Assembly (NCBI RefSeq): GCF_900220965.1
Contig: NZ_OBQC01000014.1
Location: 46,365 to 110,364, forward strand
DNA length: 64,000 nucleotides
Reading direction: 5' to 3'
DNA from: Ureibacillus acetophenoni
Lineage (GTDB): Bacteria > Bacillota > Bacilli > Bacillales_A > Planococcaceae
Part shown: in pieces, positions 54,783-63,521 of the stretch
Layout: each line of letters starts with the position of its first letter
Position numbering within the stretch: the stretch's first letter is position 1
Notes under the pieces: generated by a model
What the model was told of the DNA's origin: nothing
The model's input: only the letters and a program-made list of their open reading frames with translations
The model's database searches: none
Made by a program: the position numbers and the translations under genes

Positions 54783-54809
54783 CAAACTCATAGAAGTGAG
54801 GAGAAAACT

Positions 54810-55166
54810 ATGTTACTAGAACAATATGTTGCTCTTTTAAATAAGGGTGATTATGACGGTATGTCAAAATTATTCACAGAAAACTGTCGAGTTGATGATG
54901 GTGCAGCTCGTACAATCGATGCGCCAGATTTAGTTGTGACAGGTAGGGAAGCTTTGAGGGAAGGTTTTAAGACAGCTCTAGAAAGTACAAAAATTCGTGC
55001 AGAGGTTATTAAACTAAATGCAAATTCAATGGAGTATGATGCATATCTAGGTGATATAAAACTAGAGTGTATTGGCTGTGCAACTTTTAAAAATGGACTC
55101 ATTGATGAGTACATCGTACGTCCAAGAAAAATTTATAACATTTCATGCCAACTATTCAATTTGTAG
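54810..55166 (+). CDS. NTF2-like/SnoaL-type protein
   Basis: A 118-residue protein with the layout of the NTF2-like superfamily: MLLEQYVALLNKGDYDGMSKLFTENCRVDD at the start and a C-terminal beta sheet. Family members act as isomerases, hydratases, hydrolases or binding proteins, so the function cannot be assigned. Last gene of the catabolic operon: it starts 27 bases after the alcohol dehydrogenase gene, with GAGGAGAA upstream, and its stop codon lies inside a terminator hairpin. Confidence 0.7.
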   Translation: MLLEQYVALLNKGDYDGMSKLFTENCRVDDGAARTIDAPDLVVTGREALREGFKTALESTKIRAEVIKLNANSMEYDAYLGDIKLECIGCATFKNGLIDEYIVRPRKIYNISCQLFNL

Positions 55167-55182
55167 AGTAGTTGGCTTATTT
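55147..55182 (+). terminator. Terminator of the catabolic operon
   Basis: GCCAACTA (55147-55154) pairs with TAGTTGGC (55169-55176), followed by TTATTT. The hairpin overlaps the last codons and stop of the NTF2-like gene. Confidence 0.6.
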
Positions 55183-55299
55183 AATAACAGGACTTGTTTT
55201 AACCGTTCAATAACGACATGTGTTATGCCACAATTCCTTTGCCTAATAGATACAAACCTTGTACAGTTATGCTAACAGATCATAAAAATAGGTGATAAC

Positions 55300-57588
55300 A
55301 TGCTACCCGAAATAAAGCTCTCTGTCCGAAATTTAGTTGAATATGTATATAGTAGCGGAAGTATTGATAATCGATTCCGAACGGCGACGACCATGACCGA
55401 AGGAACAAAAGCGCATAAAGCTATTCAAAGTACGTATGAAGAGACAGATCAAAAAGAAGTTTTCCTTAAGACAGAGATTGAATATGAAAAGTTAAACTAC
55501 ATAATTGAAGGTCGATGTGACGGTTTATTATTTAGGGAAAATGAAGTTTGGATTGATGAAATAAAATCTACTTCAAGGGATTTAACAAGTATAGAAGAAG
55601 ACACTACTCCTGTTCATTGGGCTCAAGCAAAGGTGTATGCTTATATTTACGCAAAAGATACAAATCGAAAGGAAATGTGTGTTCAACTTACGTACATAAA
55701 TATTGTGACAGATGAGCAAAAAAAATTCCTTAAGCGTTATAGATTTAGCGAACTAGAGCAATTTGTAAATGAGCTAATAGAAAGTTATTCCCATTACGCA
55801 TCTTTAATGCATGAACATCGTTTACAGAGAGACAAGAGTATATCCGAATTGCAATTTCCCTTTAAAAACTATCGACAAGGGCAACGGAAATTTGCGGGTG
55901 CAATCTATCAAACAATCTCAGAAGAAGCAAATCTCTTTGCCAATGCACCTACCGGAATTGGAAAAACTATTTCTAGTATTTTTCCTACTGTTAAAGCGCT
56001 TGGAGAAGGAAAGCTCGACCGAATGTTTTACCTAACAGCAAAAACTATTACAAGACAAAATGCTGAGGATGCTTTTTCTCAATTGAAAAATGAAGGTCTC
56101 GTTTTTAACGCAGTTACAATTACCGCAAAGGATAAAGTGTGCTTTAAGGAAAAAACACTTTGTCAAAAGGATTACTGTGAGTTTGCAAATGGATATTATG
56201 ACCGGGTGAACGATGCTGTTTTAGATATTTTATCGAATGAGTCTTTTATTAACAGAACGACGATTGAGGAATATGCAAGAAAGCATACGTTATGTCCATT
56301 TGAATTTTCTTTAGATGTAGCCTATGTGGCGGATGCTATTATTTGTGACTATAACTATATTTTTGATCCGAAAGTTTCTTTAAAGCGTTTTTTTGATGAA
56401 CATAAAAGAAATTCTGTCTTATTAATTGACGAGGCACATAATCTCGTAGATCGAGCTAGAGAAATGTTTTCGGCAGAACTTACAAAAAAACCTTTTCTTA
56501 CATTGAAACGTGAATATAAAGGCACACAAGTTTCTAATTCTGCAACGAAACTTAATAAATATTTTATTGAAATAAAGAAAAGGTGTTCAGAGAGTGGGCA
56601 CCTTGTTATGAAGGAATTACAAGAGGATCTAATCGACTTACTGGATGAGTTCACTCAATGTGCAGAAATCGAGTTATTACAATCGACGAAATTAGAAGAT
56701 CAACAATTGTTATTAGATACTTATTATGCTGCTACGAGTTTTGTACGAATTTCAAAATTATATGATGAACGCTATGTAACCTTTGTTGAAACAGATAATA
56801 ATGATGTTCATCTAAAAATGTTTTGTTTGGATCCTTCCCATTTATTGCAGCAAATACGTAAAAGGTTTAGAGCAACGGTTTATTTCTCGGCAACGCTTCT
56901 ACCGTTAGAGTATTTCATGAATATGCTAGGTGACCCAAAAGAAGATTATACATTAGCAATACCATCACCTTTTTCGAAGGAACAAACAGAAGTATACATT
57001 CAACCAATTTCCACTCGATATCGTGCGAGGGAACATACAAAAAATCAATTAATTGAAATGTTGTCAAAACTCATTAATGAACGGCAAGGTAACTTTTTAA
57101 TCTTCTTTCCATCCTATCAATATATGAAAACTGTTTATGAAGATTTCACAACCGCCTATCCAAATGTTCGTTCAATTATCCAAACTAGCAATATGGATGA
57201 GGAGGAAAGGGAACAGTTTTTAGAAGAATTTAAGGAAGAGAGCGCGGATACATTCATTGGTTTTGCTGTATTAGGCGGGATTTTCTCTGAAGGTGTAGAT
57301 TTAATAGGAAACCGTTTAAATGGTGTTATCGTTGTTGGTGTTGGCCTACCACAGCTATGTCTCGAACGTGACATTATGAAAGATTATTTCCAATCAACAG
57401 GAAAAAGTGGCTATGATTACGCGTATACCTATCCTGGAATGAACAAAGTGCTTCAAGCTGGTGGAAGATTAATACGATCTGAAACTGATACTGGTGTAAT
57501 CGTTTTAGTAGATGATCGATTCCTTACACCTAAATATCAACGACTTTTGCCGGATGAGTGGAGAGATTTTGAAGTAATAGGAAGGTAA
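55300..57588 (+). CDS. Cas4-like nuclease fused to XPD/DinG-type helicase
   Basis: A 762-residue protein. The N-terminal ~170 residues form a PD-(D/E)XK nuclease: EGRCDGLLF, VWIDEIKSTSRD and HWAQAKVYAYIYA supply the D, ExK and QxxxY motifs. The rest is a superfamily 2 DNA helicase: Walker A APTGIGKT (about 222-229), four cysteines typical of an XPD iron-sulfur domain (KVCFKEKTLCQKDYCEF and HTLCPFEF), motif II IDEAHN (about 375) and a final QAGGRLIRSETDTG. It probably resolves or degrades DNA structures in repair; the cellular role is not established. It appears to be monocistronic. Confidence 0.88.
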   Translation: MLPEIKLSVRNLVEYVYSSGSIDNRFRTATTMTEGTKAHKAIQSTYEETDQKEVFLKTEIEYEKLNYIIEGRCDGLLFRENEVWIDEIKSTSRDLTSIEEDTTPVHWAQAKVYAYIYAKDTNRKEMCVQLTYINIVTDEQKKFLKRYRFSELEQFVNELIESYSHYASLMHEHRLQRDKSISELQFPFKNYRQGQRKFAGAIYQTISEEANLFANAPTGIGKTISSIFPTVKALGEGKLDRMFYLTAKTITRQNAEDAFSQLKNEGLVFNAVTITAKDKVCFKEKTLCQKDYCEFANGYYDRVNDAVLDILSNESFINRTTIEEYARKHTLCPFEFSLDVAYVADAIICDYNYIFDPKVSLKRFFDEHKRNSVLLIDEAHNLVDRAREMFSAELTKKPFLTLKREYKGTQVSNSATKLNKYFIEIKKRCSESGHLVMKELQEDLIDLLDEFTQCAEIELLQSTKLEDQQLLLDTYYAATSFVRISKLYDERYVTFVETDNNDVHLKMFCLDPSHLLQQIRKRFRATVYFSATLLPLEYFMNMLGDPKEDYTLAIPSPFSKEQTEVYIQPISTRYRAREHTKNQLIEMLSKLINERQGNFLIFFPSYQYMKTVYEDFTTAYPNVRSIIQTSNMDEEEREQFLEEFKEESADTFIGFAVLGGIFSEGVDLIGNRLNGVIVVGVGLPQLCLERDIMKDYFQSTGKSGYDYAYTYPGMNKVLQAGGRLIRSETDTGVIVLVDDRFLTPKYQRLLPDEWRDFEVIGR

Positions 57589-57602
57589 TGTAAGGGTTTT
57601 GG

Positions 57603-57640
57603 AAGTGGTTAGTTCTATAAAAGGAACTGACCACTTTTTG
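57603..57640 (+). terminator. Terminator after the helicase gene
   Basis: AAGTGGTTAGTTC and GAACTGACCACTT form a 13-bp stem with one U-G pair, followed by TTTTTG. Confidence 0.8.
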
Positions 57641-57728
57641 CGCTTAATATTAATTGGATATTCATAAAATTTTATTTACCTCCAGTATTGAATTAAATGT
57701 ATTTTAATTACATATTAGTTATATAAAA

Positions 57729-57745
57729 TTGTAGTTAAACTACAA
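57729..57745. promoter_or_regulatory. Palindromic operator upstream of the RpiR-type regulator gene
   Basis: TTGTAGTT-A-AACTACAA is a perfect 17-bp palindrome just after a TATATAAAAT-like -10 region and 33 bases before the regulator start. This TGTAGTTnAACTACA form suits autorepression by an RpiR-family protein. Confidence 0.6.
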
Positions 57746-57777
57746 ATTGAATACAGATTAAAGAGGGTGACTATATA

Positions 57778-58629
57778 TTGAATGATGGAATGGAAAAGAT
57801 AAGACAAGGTATTTCAACTTTAAAACCTTCCGAACAAAAGGTTGCTCAATACATAATCGAAAACTATGAAAAAGTTTTAACGATGCCAATTGCAAAATTA
57901 GCTAAAGAATGTAATACGAGTGAACCAACGATTATTAGAATGTGTAGATCTTTACAATTTAAAGGTTTTCGAGATTTGAAATTAAGCATATCAGCTTCTG
58001 TATATAATAAAAAATTTGAAATTGATCGATATAAAGACTTATCAACAAAATTAAGTATTTTAGAAATCACCAATTTTGTATCACATAATAACCTTCTTTC
58101 AATCGAGGATACGTTGTCCGTATTGGATGTTCGTGAAGTGGAGAAAGCAGTCAATTTACTTAATCATTCTAGAAGGATTTTGGCTATTGGCGTCGGTGCT
58201 TCGGCTATTGTTGCATTAGATTTTGAGCAAAAATGTAAGCGAATTAATCGATGGTGTGATGCATTATGGGATAGTCATTCTCAACTCACCTCTGCAGTTC
58301 ACTTAACCGCAAACGACACAGTTTTAGCAATCTCGTATTCTGGGGAAACGAAAGAAATAATGGATACTATTAAAATAGCGAAACAAAACAATGCAAAAAT
58401 AATCTCCCTAACTAGTTTTGGAAATAATTCTATTCAAAAAATGGCAGATATTAATTTGTTCGCTTCATCTCAAGAAGAAAGTATTCGAAGTAGTGCTACT
58501 GCTTCACGTATTGCTCAATTAAATATTATCGATATTTTATACACTGGATTAGCCTCAATGAACTATGAACAATCTGTTGAATATTTAGATAGAACCCGTG
58601 AAGCCATTGATACAATATTCCAAAAGTGA
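57778..58629 (+). CDS. MurR/RpiR family transcriptional regulator
   Basis: A 283-residue regulator. The N-terminal HTH_6 domain (about 1-77) has AKLAKECNTSEPTIIRMCRSLQFKGFRDLKL. The C-terminal SIS domain (about 120-250) has GVGASAIVALDFEQK and AISYSGETKEIMDTIKIAKQNNAKII for sugar-phosphate binding. TTG 57778 follows AGAGGGTGA; the internal ATG 57790 is an alternative. A palindromic operator lies upstream. The downstream MFS gene, about 230 bases away, may be its target. Confidence 0.9.
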   Translation: MNDGMEKIRQGISTLKPSEQKVAQYIIENYEKVLTMPIAKLAKECNTSEPTIIRMCRSLQFKGFRDLKLSISASVYNKKFEIDRYKDLSTKLSILEITNFVSHNNLLSIEDTLSVLDVREVEKAVNLLNHSRRILAIGVGASAIVALDFEQKCKRINRWCDALWDSHSQLTSAVHLTANDTVLAISYSGETKEIMDTIKIAKQNNAKIISLTSFGNNSIQKMADINLFASSQEESIRSSATASRIAQLNIIDILYTGLASMNYEQSVEYLDRTREAIDTIFQK

Positions 58630-58854
58630 AAGATTTTTATTAAAAATAAAAATGATTTGAAATAGGACTTTAATTTTATAAATACAGCTTTGTTTCATAT
58701 AGAGAAACAAGGCTGTTGTTGTTAAATCTACTCACTCGTAAAATATGAAGACAAAGAGTGTTGAATGAAAACTACAAGCAGGCTAGTTATTCGTGAACTT
58801 TACATATATTTATCATAAAGAAACTAGCGCTACTATTGAAAGAGGTGATTTTAA

Positions 58855-60024
58855 GTGGTGGCAGGTAATCGTATTTTCACAAAATATTTTAGTAGTTTGT
58901 TCTTTATGAATATATCTATTTTTATTGCCTATCATGGATTAATTGCAACGCTCCCACTTTATGTGTTTGGAGTGTAAGGACGAAGTGATAGCGACTCTAG
59001 TTTGTTAGTAACGATTTTTTTTATTTCTGCTATTATTGTTCGGCCTTTTTGTGGTAAGTTGCTAGATTACTTCGGGAAAAAGAAAATGTTAATTGTAAGT
59101 CTACTATTTTTTTTATTATGTACAATTTTATATATTGTCGTTAAACCTTTTCTGTTACTTCTAATACTGAGATTTTTTCAAGGTATTTGGTTTAGCGTTG
59201 TAACAACTGCAGCAAATTCAATTGCGGCAGATATTGTACCTGAGAGTAGAAAAGGAACAGGGTTAGGTTATTTCTCTATTTCTGTAAATTTAGGAATCGT
59301 TATTGGTCCTTTTATTGGAATTACAGTAGTACAACTTGCTAATTTTGATTTACTGTTTATTATTTTAGCGATTCTATTAACAATAGGGGCTCTGTTAGCA
59401 TTACCCATAAAATTATCAAATATTGAACTTGAAGGAGAAAGAAGTTTAAAATTTTCATTATCAGATTTAATAGAGATGAAGGCATTGCCAGTTGCTTTGT
59501 TAGGTATGTTTGTCTCTTTTTCATATTCAAGTGTCTTATCGTTTATTTCCATTTATTCGGAACAAAAAGGTTTGTTAACAGTAACTGGTTATTTTTATAT
59601 TTTATTTGCGGCAATTATGATTGCTATACGTCCATTAACAGGGAGATTTTATGATACAGTAGGGCCGAAATATGTTATTATTCCATCCTTTCTTCTTTTT
59701 AGTGGAGGATTAGTAATGCTAGGTTTTATGGAAGGTCCGATTCTATTTTTAATTTCAGCATTATTGATTGGTGCGGGATATAGTACGCTTGTTACAAGCT
59801 TTCAAACCTTAAGTGTACAGGCTACAAGTCTGGCAAGAAGTGCATATGCAACCTCAACTTTCTTCACATTGTTTGATAGTGGAATTGCATTAGGATCAAT
59901 GGTTTTTGGCATTATCGCAGTTACTTTTAACTATCTTATCGTTTATTTAAGTGCTGCTAGCATCGTATTACTTGCAATGTTTGTCTTTACCCTCAGATTA
60001 AGAAAAACAGAGTTAGTTTCATAG
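58855..60024 (+). pseudogene. MFS transporter gene interrupted by a nonsense codon
   Basis: From GTG 58855 (or 58858), after AGAGGTGA, the frame encodes a typical MFS first helix (FFMNISIFIAYHGLIATLPLYVFGV) and then meets TAA at 58975-58977. The same frame continues without a gap: GRSDSDSSLLVTIFFISAIIVRPFCGKLLDYFGKKK, including the loop 2-3 MFS motif, to about 388 residues in total. Only one stop codon breaks an otherwise intact gene, so the loss is recent, or it is a sequencing error or a polymorphism. Reinitiation at TTG 59002 would give a protein lacking helix 1. Confidence 0.8.
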
Positions 60025-60100
60025 AATAAAAGTAGTTTTTAATGTGATATATCTAATTGACGAGTACATTGTACGACCAAGGTAATATTGTAATAATGAA

Positions 60101-60136
60101 AGGATCGAGAATTTTCATTCTCGATCCTAAAATTTT
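60101..60136. terminator. Bidirectional terminator between the MFS and aldolase-like genes
   Basis: AGGATCGAGAAT-TTTC-ATTCTCGATCCT is a perfect 12-bp stem with a four-base loop, flanked by A- and T-rich DNA between convergent genes. Confidence 0.88.
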
Positions 60137-61247
60137 ATTGTAGTTTTCCACGAGCTAATATTGGAAGCTCCTCCACAACATCATCTCCAGAAACTAGGTA
60201 AGCAACATCATATAGGTTACATACTGGACAAATGTGATTTGGGATGACTTCAACCTTATCACCGATTTTCACTTCATTTCTAAATTTTTCATTATAAATA
60301 ATTGCGTGCTCATCATACATTTGACTAATATGCACTTGATCGAAACCTTTTAATGTACCAACACCTTTCGTAGCACAAATTCCTTCACTACGAGATTGCA
60401 TTGTTAAACCTTTTGCCCCGACATCGGTAATGACACGTTCAGAAGTAGGCTTGCTAATAACTGTTGTTAGAACAGTTGCAGCGCATTTGTCGTAAGTTCC
60501 AATGGCATTTCCTTGAGATACATCCATAAGAATATAAGTTCCAACACGAAGCTCAGTAACTCCTTCCATTACGTCAAATCCAAACATGAATGGAGGAGTT
60601 GAACCGATACTAACAGTTTCAAGCTTACATCCTAGCTCCTCTGCCAATCTCGCAAAATGGAGTGTACGACTTTGCGCGTAATTATAGAGTTCACGACAAT
60701 GCTCTACGTCTTTTGCTTTGTACGTATTTCCATCGTGGGAGAAGATCCCTTTTAGGTTAACATGAGAGCAGTTCATTATATACTTCACTAAGTTAATATA
60801 ATCTTCCTCTTCAATAACACCTGAACGATTTTCACCAACTTCAATCTCAATCAATACTTGTGCAGGTTTATCGCTATCGCTAAATACCTTTTCAATCATT
60901 TCAATTTGTTCGATATTATCCACACCGAAAGAAATATCAATCGTTTCCGCCAATTTTTTAATACGGTTCAGTTTTTGTTCTCCAACGACTTGGTTTGCAA
61001 TGAAAATATCATCTAGTCCATGTTCAGCCATTACTTCTGCTTCGCCAACTTTAGCGACAGTAATTCCTTTTGCACCGGCTTCTTCTTGTAACTTAGCAAG
61101 GGCAGGCATTTTATGAGTTTTTGTATGCGGACGAAGAGCCACATTCTGTTTATTTGCAAAGGATTGCATATATTGAATGTTATCCATCATAATTTCACGA
61201 TCAATTATTAAGCTAGGTGTATCTAAATCTTTTACTTTCACTATCAA
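60135..61247 (-). CDS. D-threonine aldolase/D-serine dehydratase-like PLP enzyme
   Basis: A 370-residue fold-type III (alanine-racemase-like) enzyme of the DSD1/D-threonine aldolase family. DLDTPSLIIDREIMMDNI opens the barrel. RPHTKTHKMPALAKLQ (about residues 39-54) carries the PLP-binding lysine. The metal site HICPVCNLYD lies near the C terminus (about 343-352), with the HxC pattern of D-serine dehydratases. It cleaves or dehydrates D-3-hydroxy amino acids. It is 31 bases downstream of a threonine-synthase-like gene in the same operon. Confidence 0.88.
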   Translation of the reverse strand: MIVKVKDLDTPSLIIDREIMMDNIQYMQSFANKQNVALRPHTKTHKMPALAKLQEEAGAKGITVAKVGEAEVMAEHGLDDIFIANQVVGEQKLNRIKKLAETIDISFGVDNIEQIEMIEKVFSDSDKPAQVLIEIEVGENRSGVIEEEDYINLVKYIMNCSHVNLKGIFSHDGNTYKAKDVEHCRELYNYAQSRTLHFARLAEELGCKLETVSIGSTPPFMFGFDVMEGVTELRVGTYILMDVSQGNAIGTYDKCAATVLTTVISKPTSERVITDVGAKGLTMQSRSEGICATKGVGTLKGFDQVHISQMYDEHAIIYNEKFRNEVKIGDKVEVIPNHICPVCNLYDVAYLVSGDDVVEELPILARGKLQ

Positions 61248-61277
61248 TCTCTCCTTACTATTAATAGACTAAATTCA

Positions 61278-62393
61278 TTAGTTACTCTTAATCCCCGCTC
61301 CACAAAGTGGCAATACTACTTTTTGATTTTTTAAATCAGGATATTTCTCTATGTAGCGTGAATATGCTGCGTAATTCACTGCAGCTGTGATTTCGACATA
61401 GACTCCTTTTCGCGCCAATTCTTTTCTTGCTTCCGACGTTTCTTCATCTGTGATTGTAATAATGTCACCATCAGTAGCACGTACTGCTTTTAGGATCTCT
61501 GCACCCCTTGCTGGTGCTGCAATCGCAATCCCTTCAGCTAAAGTACCTTTGTTTTCAACAGAGTCTACCACAGTCGATCCATCAACAAATGCTTTTTGAA
61601 TTGGAGCGCAAGCTGTAGCCTGAACAGCTAAAATTTTAGGCATTTTATCAATTTGTCCATTTTCTAATAGTTCTTGTAGTGCAATGTAAGCGCCCATTAA
61701 TAACGTTCCATTACCAACTGGAATGATAAACGCCTCAGGTAACTGTCCATCCATCTGCTCATAGATTTCATAAACATATGTTTTAGTACCTTCCCAAAAA
61801 AGTGGGTTATAAATATGACTCGCATAAAATAGATTTGTCTCTTCAACCATAGCAATCGCGGCATTTGCAACATCTTCTCTAGTTCCTGGGATCTTATGAA
61901 TCACTGCACCATGTGCTTCAATTTGTTTAATTTTTTTATCAGAAGTTGAATCAGCTACGAAAATGTCACATTGGATGCCTGCTCTTGCTCCAAATGCTGC
62001 AATGGACGAGCCTGCGTTACCACTACTATCAGCAACAACTCGGTCAATTCCAAGTTTTTTAGCCATGGCAATCAGTACAGCAACTCCACGGTCTTTAAAA
62101 GACAAAGTTGGCATGTAATATTCCGCTTTTGCATAAAGGTTTTCAGCAAGTTTTATAAGTGGAGTATCACCTTCACCCATAGTTACATCCTGCCAAACAT
62201 CTTCTTCATTAAAAGGCAATGCATCAATGTATTTCCAAAGTGAGTGGTTACGAGAAGATGAAGTTATGTTAAAATCGATAAGTTTTTTTTCATATTCTAA
62301 GTTTAATAGCCCACCACAGTCACATTTCCATTTATGGCTTTCTAAAGGAAATGTTGATTTACATTCAACGCAAATATAGTTCATGACCATCAT
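61278..62393 (-). CDS. Threonine synthase-like PLP enzyme with N-terminal zinc ribbon
   Basis: A 371-residue fold-type II PLP enzyme. A short zinc-ribbon-like leader (CVECKS...WKCDCGG) precedes GEGDTPLI and the PLP lysine in PTLSFKDRG (about residues 95-103). SSGNAGSSIAAF binds the phosphate and PVGNGTLLMG follows. It resembles threonine synthase, but its operon context (RidA upstream, D-threonine aldolase-like downstream) suggests ammonia-lyase or racemase-type amino acid catabolism (inference). ATG 62393 overlaps the upstream stop as ATGA; ATG 62384, nine bases after AAGGA, is also possible. Confidence 0.85.
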   Translation of the reverse strand: MMVMNYICVECKSTFPLESHKWKCDCGGLLNLEYEKKLIDFNITSSSRNHSLWKYIDALPFNEEDVWQDVTMGEGDTPLIKLAENLYAKAEYYMPTLSFKDRGVAVLIAMAKKLGIDRVVADSSGNAGSSIAAFGARAGIQCDIFVADSTSDKKIKQIEAHGAVIHKIPGTREDVANAAIAMVEETNLFYASHIYNPLFWEGTKTYVYEIYEQMDGQLPEAFIIPVGNGTLLMGAYIALQELLENGQIDKMPKILAVQATACAPIQKAFVDGSTVVDSVENKGTLAEGIAIAAPARGAEILKAVRATDGDIITITDEETSEARKELARKGVYVEITAAVNYAAYSRYIEKYPDLKNQKVVLPLCGAGIKSN

Positions 62394-62776
62394 TCCTTTT
62401 CATCTTTGTATGCGATCGCTTCAAGTTCAATTTCAAATCCAAAATGTAATTCTTTCGTTGGGACAATTGAACGAGCAGGTTTATGATCACCAAAATATTG
62501 TTTATACACTTCATTTACAGTATCCCAATGAGAAATATCAGAGATAAATAGAGTAACTTTCATAATACTCTCTTTTGAAGTTCCTGCGTTTTCTAATACA
62601 GTGTTTAAATTTGCTAATACTTGTTTTGTCTGTGCCACAATATCACCTTGGCATTTTTTACCTGTAAAAGGGTTAATAGGGAGTTGTCCTGAAATAAAGA
62701 CGAAATTCCCTTTTTCTGTTGCTGGTGAGTAATGACCGCCATTCGGCTTAGCCCCATCAATTGTTATAAATTTCAT
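62390..62776 (-). CDS. RidA family enamine/imine deaminase
   Basis: A 128-residue Rid-family protein that hydrolyses reactive enamine/imine intermediates released by PLP dehydratases. GHYSPATEKGNFVFISGQLPINPFTG (about 14-39) and the late KPARSIVPTKELHFGFEIELEAIA (about 100-123, with the conserved arginine) are typical. It overlaps the downstream PLP enzyme by four bases, consistent with detoxifying its product. ATG follows AGAGGAGAA on the minus strand. Confidence 0.93.
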   Translation of the reverse strand: MKFITIDGAKPNGGHYSPATEKGNFVFISGQLPINPFTGKKCQGDIVAQTKQVLANLNTVLENAGTSKESIMKVTLFISDISHWDTVNEVYKQYFGDHKPARSIVPTKELHFGFEIELEAIAYKDEKE

Positions 62777-62864
62777 TAAAATTTTCTCCTCTTTGTATAA
62801 ATAATTCTATATTATATATAAAAAAATATATGCTTGATTGAAAAAAATAGGACAGATTTAAAAC

Positions 62865-63521
62865 CTATCCTTTATTGTATTTCTCTTTTATTTCATCAAT
62901 GTAACTATAAACCGTCACTTTAGAAATTTTTAGTTTTTCAGCTACCCGTTCGATAGTGCCACGAATAAGGAAAATCCCTTTTTGTTCCATAAATCGAATC
63001 ATTTCTATCTTTTCTTCTCTTCTTAGCGAGTCGACAGATTTATTTCCAATGGTTTTATCAATTAAATCATTGGCGATTTCATTGATATGGTCCATTTTAC
63101 TTGTATCTTCAAATTGTGGAGTAGGATCTGGTCCATTATTTGGTACCTGGGGTAATAGACTAGTTAGGTAATTAATACTTTGTGTAATCTTCGTTGTATC
63201 AACATTAATACATAGAGCACCCTTCACTTTTTTATCATGATCACGAATTAATACAGTAGAAGATTTAATCAACCTGCCATCATCTGTATGAAAATAATAA
63301 TTTGCTGAATAATCATTTGTGAAATTTTGTGAAAGTAATACATCTGTAATTAAGTGATTAAAGCTTTGACCAACTTGTCTGCCGGTTACATGATTGTTAA
63401 CTGTGTACACGACAGAGTTTTGTGGAATTGTTAAATCGTGAATAACAACCTCAACATCTGATCCAAATGTTTTTGCTATAACATCTGCCATTGGAATGTA
63501 CTGTTGTACGATAGAATCCAT
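62865..63521 (-). CDS. YheO/DauR-type transcriptional regulator
   Basis: A 218-residue regulator. The N-terminal YheO-like PAS domain (about 5-120; VIAKTFGSDVEVVIHDL and SSTVLIRDHDKKVKGALCINVD) is followed by a C-terminal HTH_22 helix-turn-helix (about 160-215; RGTIERVAEKLKISKVTVYSYIDEI). Family members such as DauR regulate D-amino acid catabolism. Its position 88 bases upstream of RidA on the same strand suggests it controls this cluster. Confidence 0.88.
   Translation of the reverse strand: MDSIVQQYIPMADVIAKTFGSDVEVVIHDLTIPQNSVVYTVNNHVTGRQVGQSFNHLITDVLLSQNFTNDYSANYYFHTDDGRLIKSSTVLIRDHDKKVKGALCINVDTTKITQSINYLTSLLPQVPNNGPDPTPQFEDTSKMDHINEIANDLIDKTIGNKSVDSLRREEKIEMIRFMEQKGIFLIRGTIERVAEKLKISKVTVYSYIDEIKEKYNKG

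Noticed and set aside
58975..58977. Recoded stop codon in the MFS gene
   Set aside because: UAA is not a selenocysteine or pyrrolysine codon, and no recoding structure is evident; a nonsense mutation is simpler.
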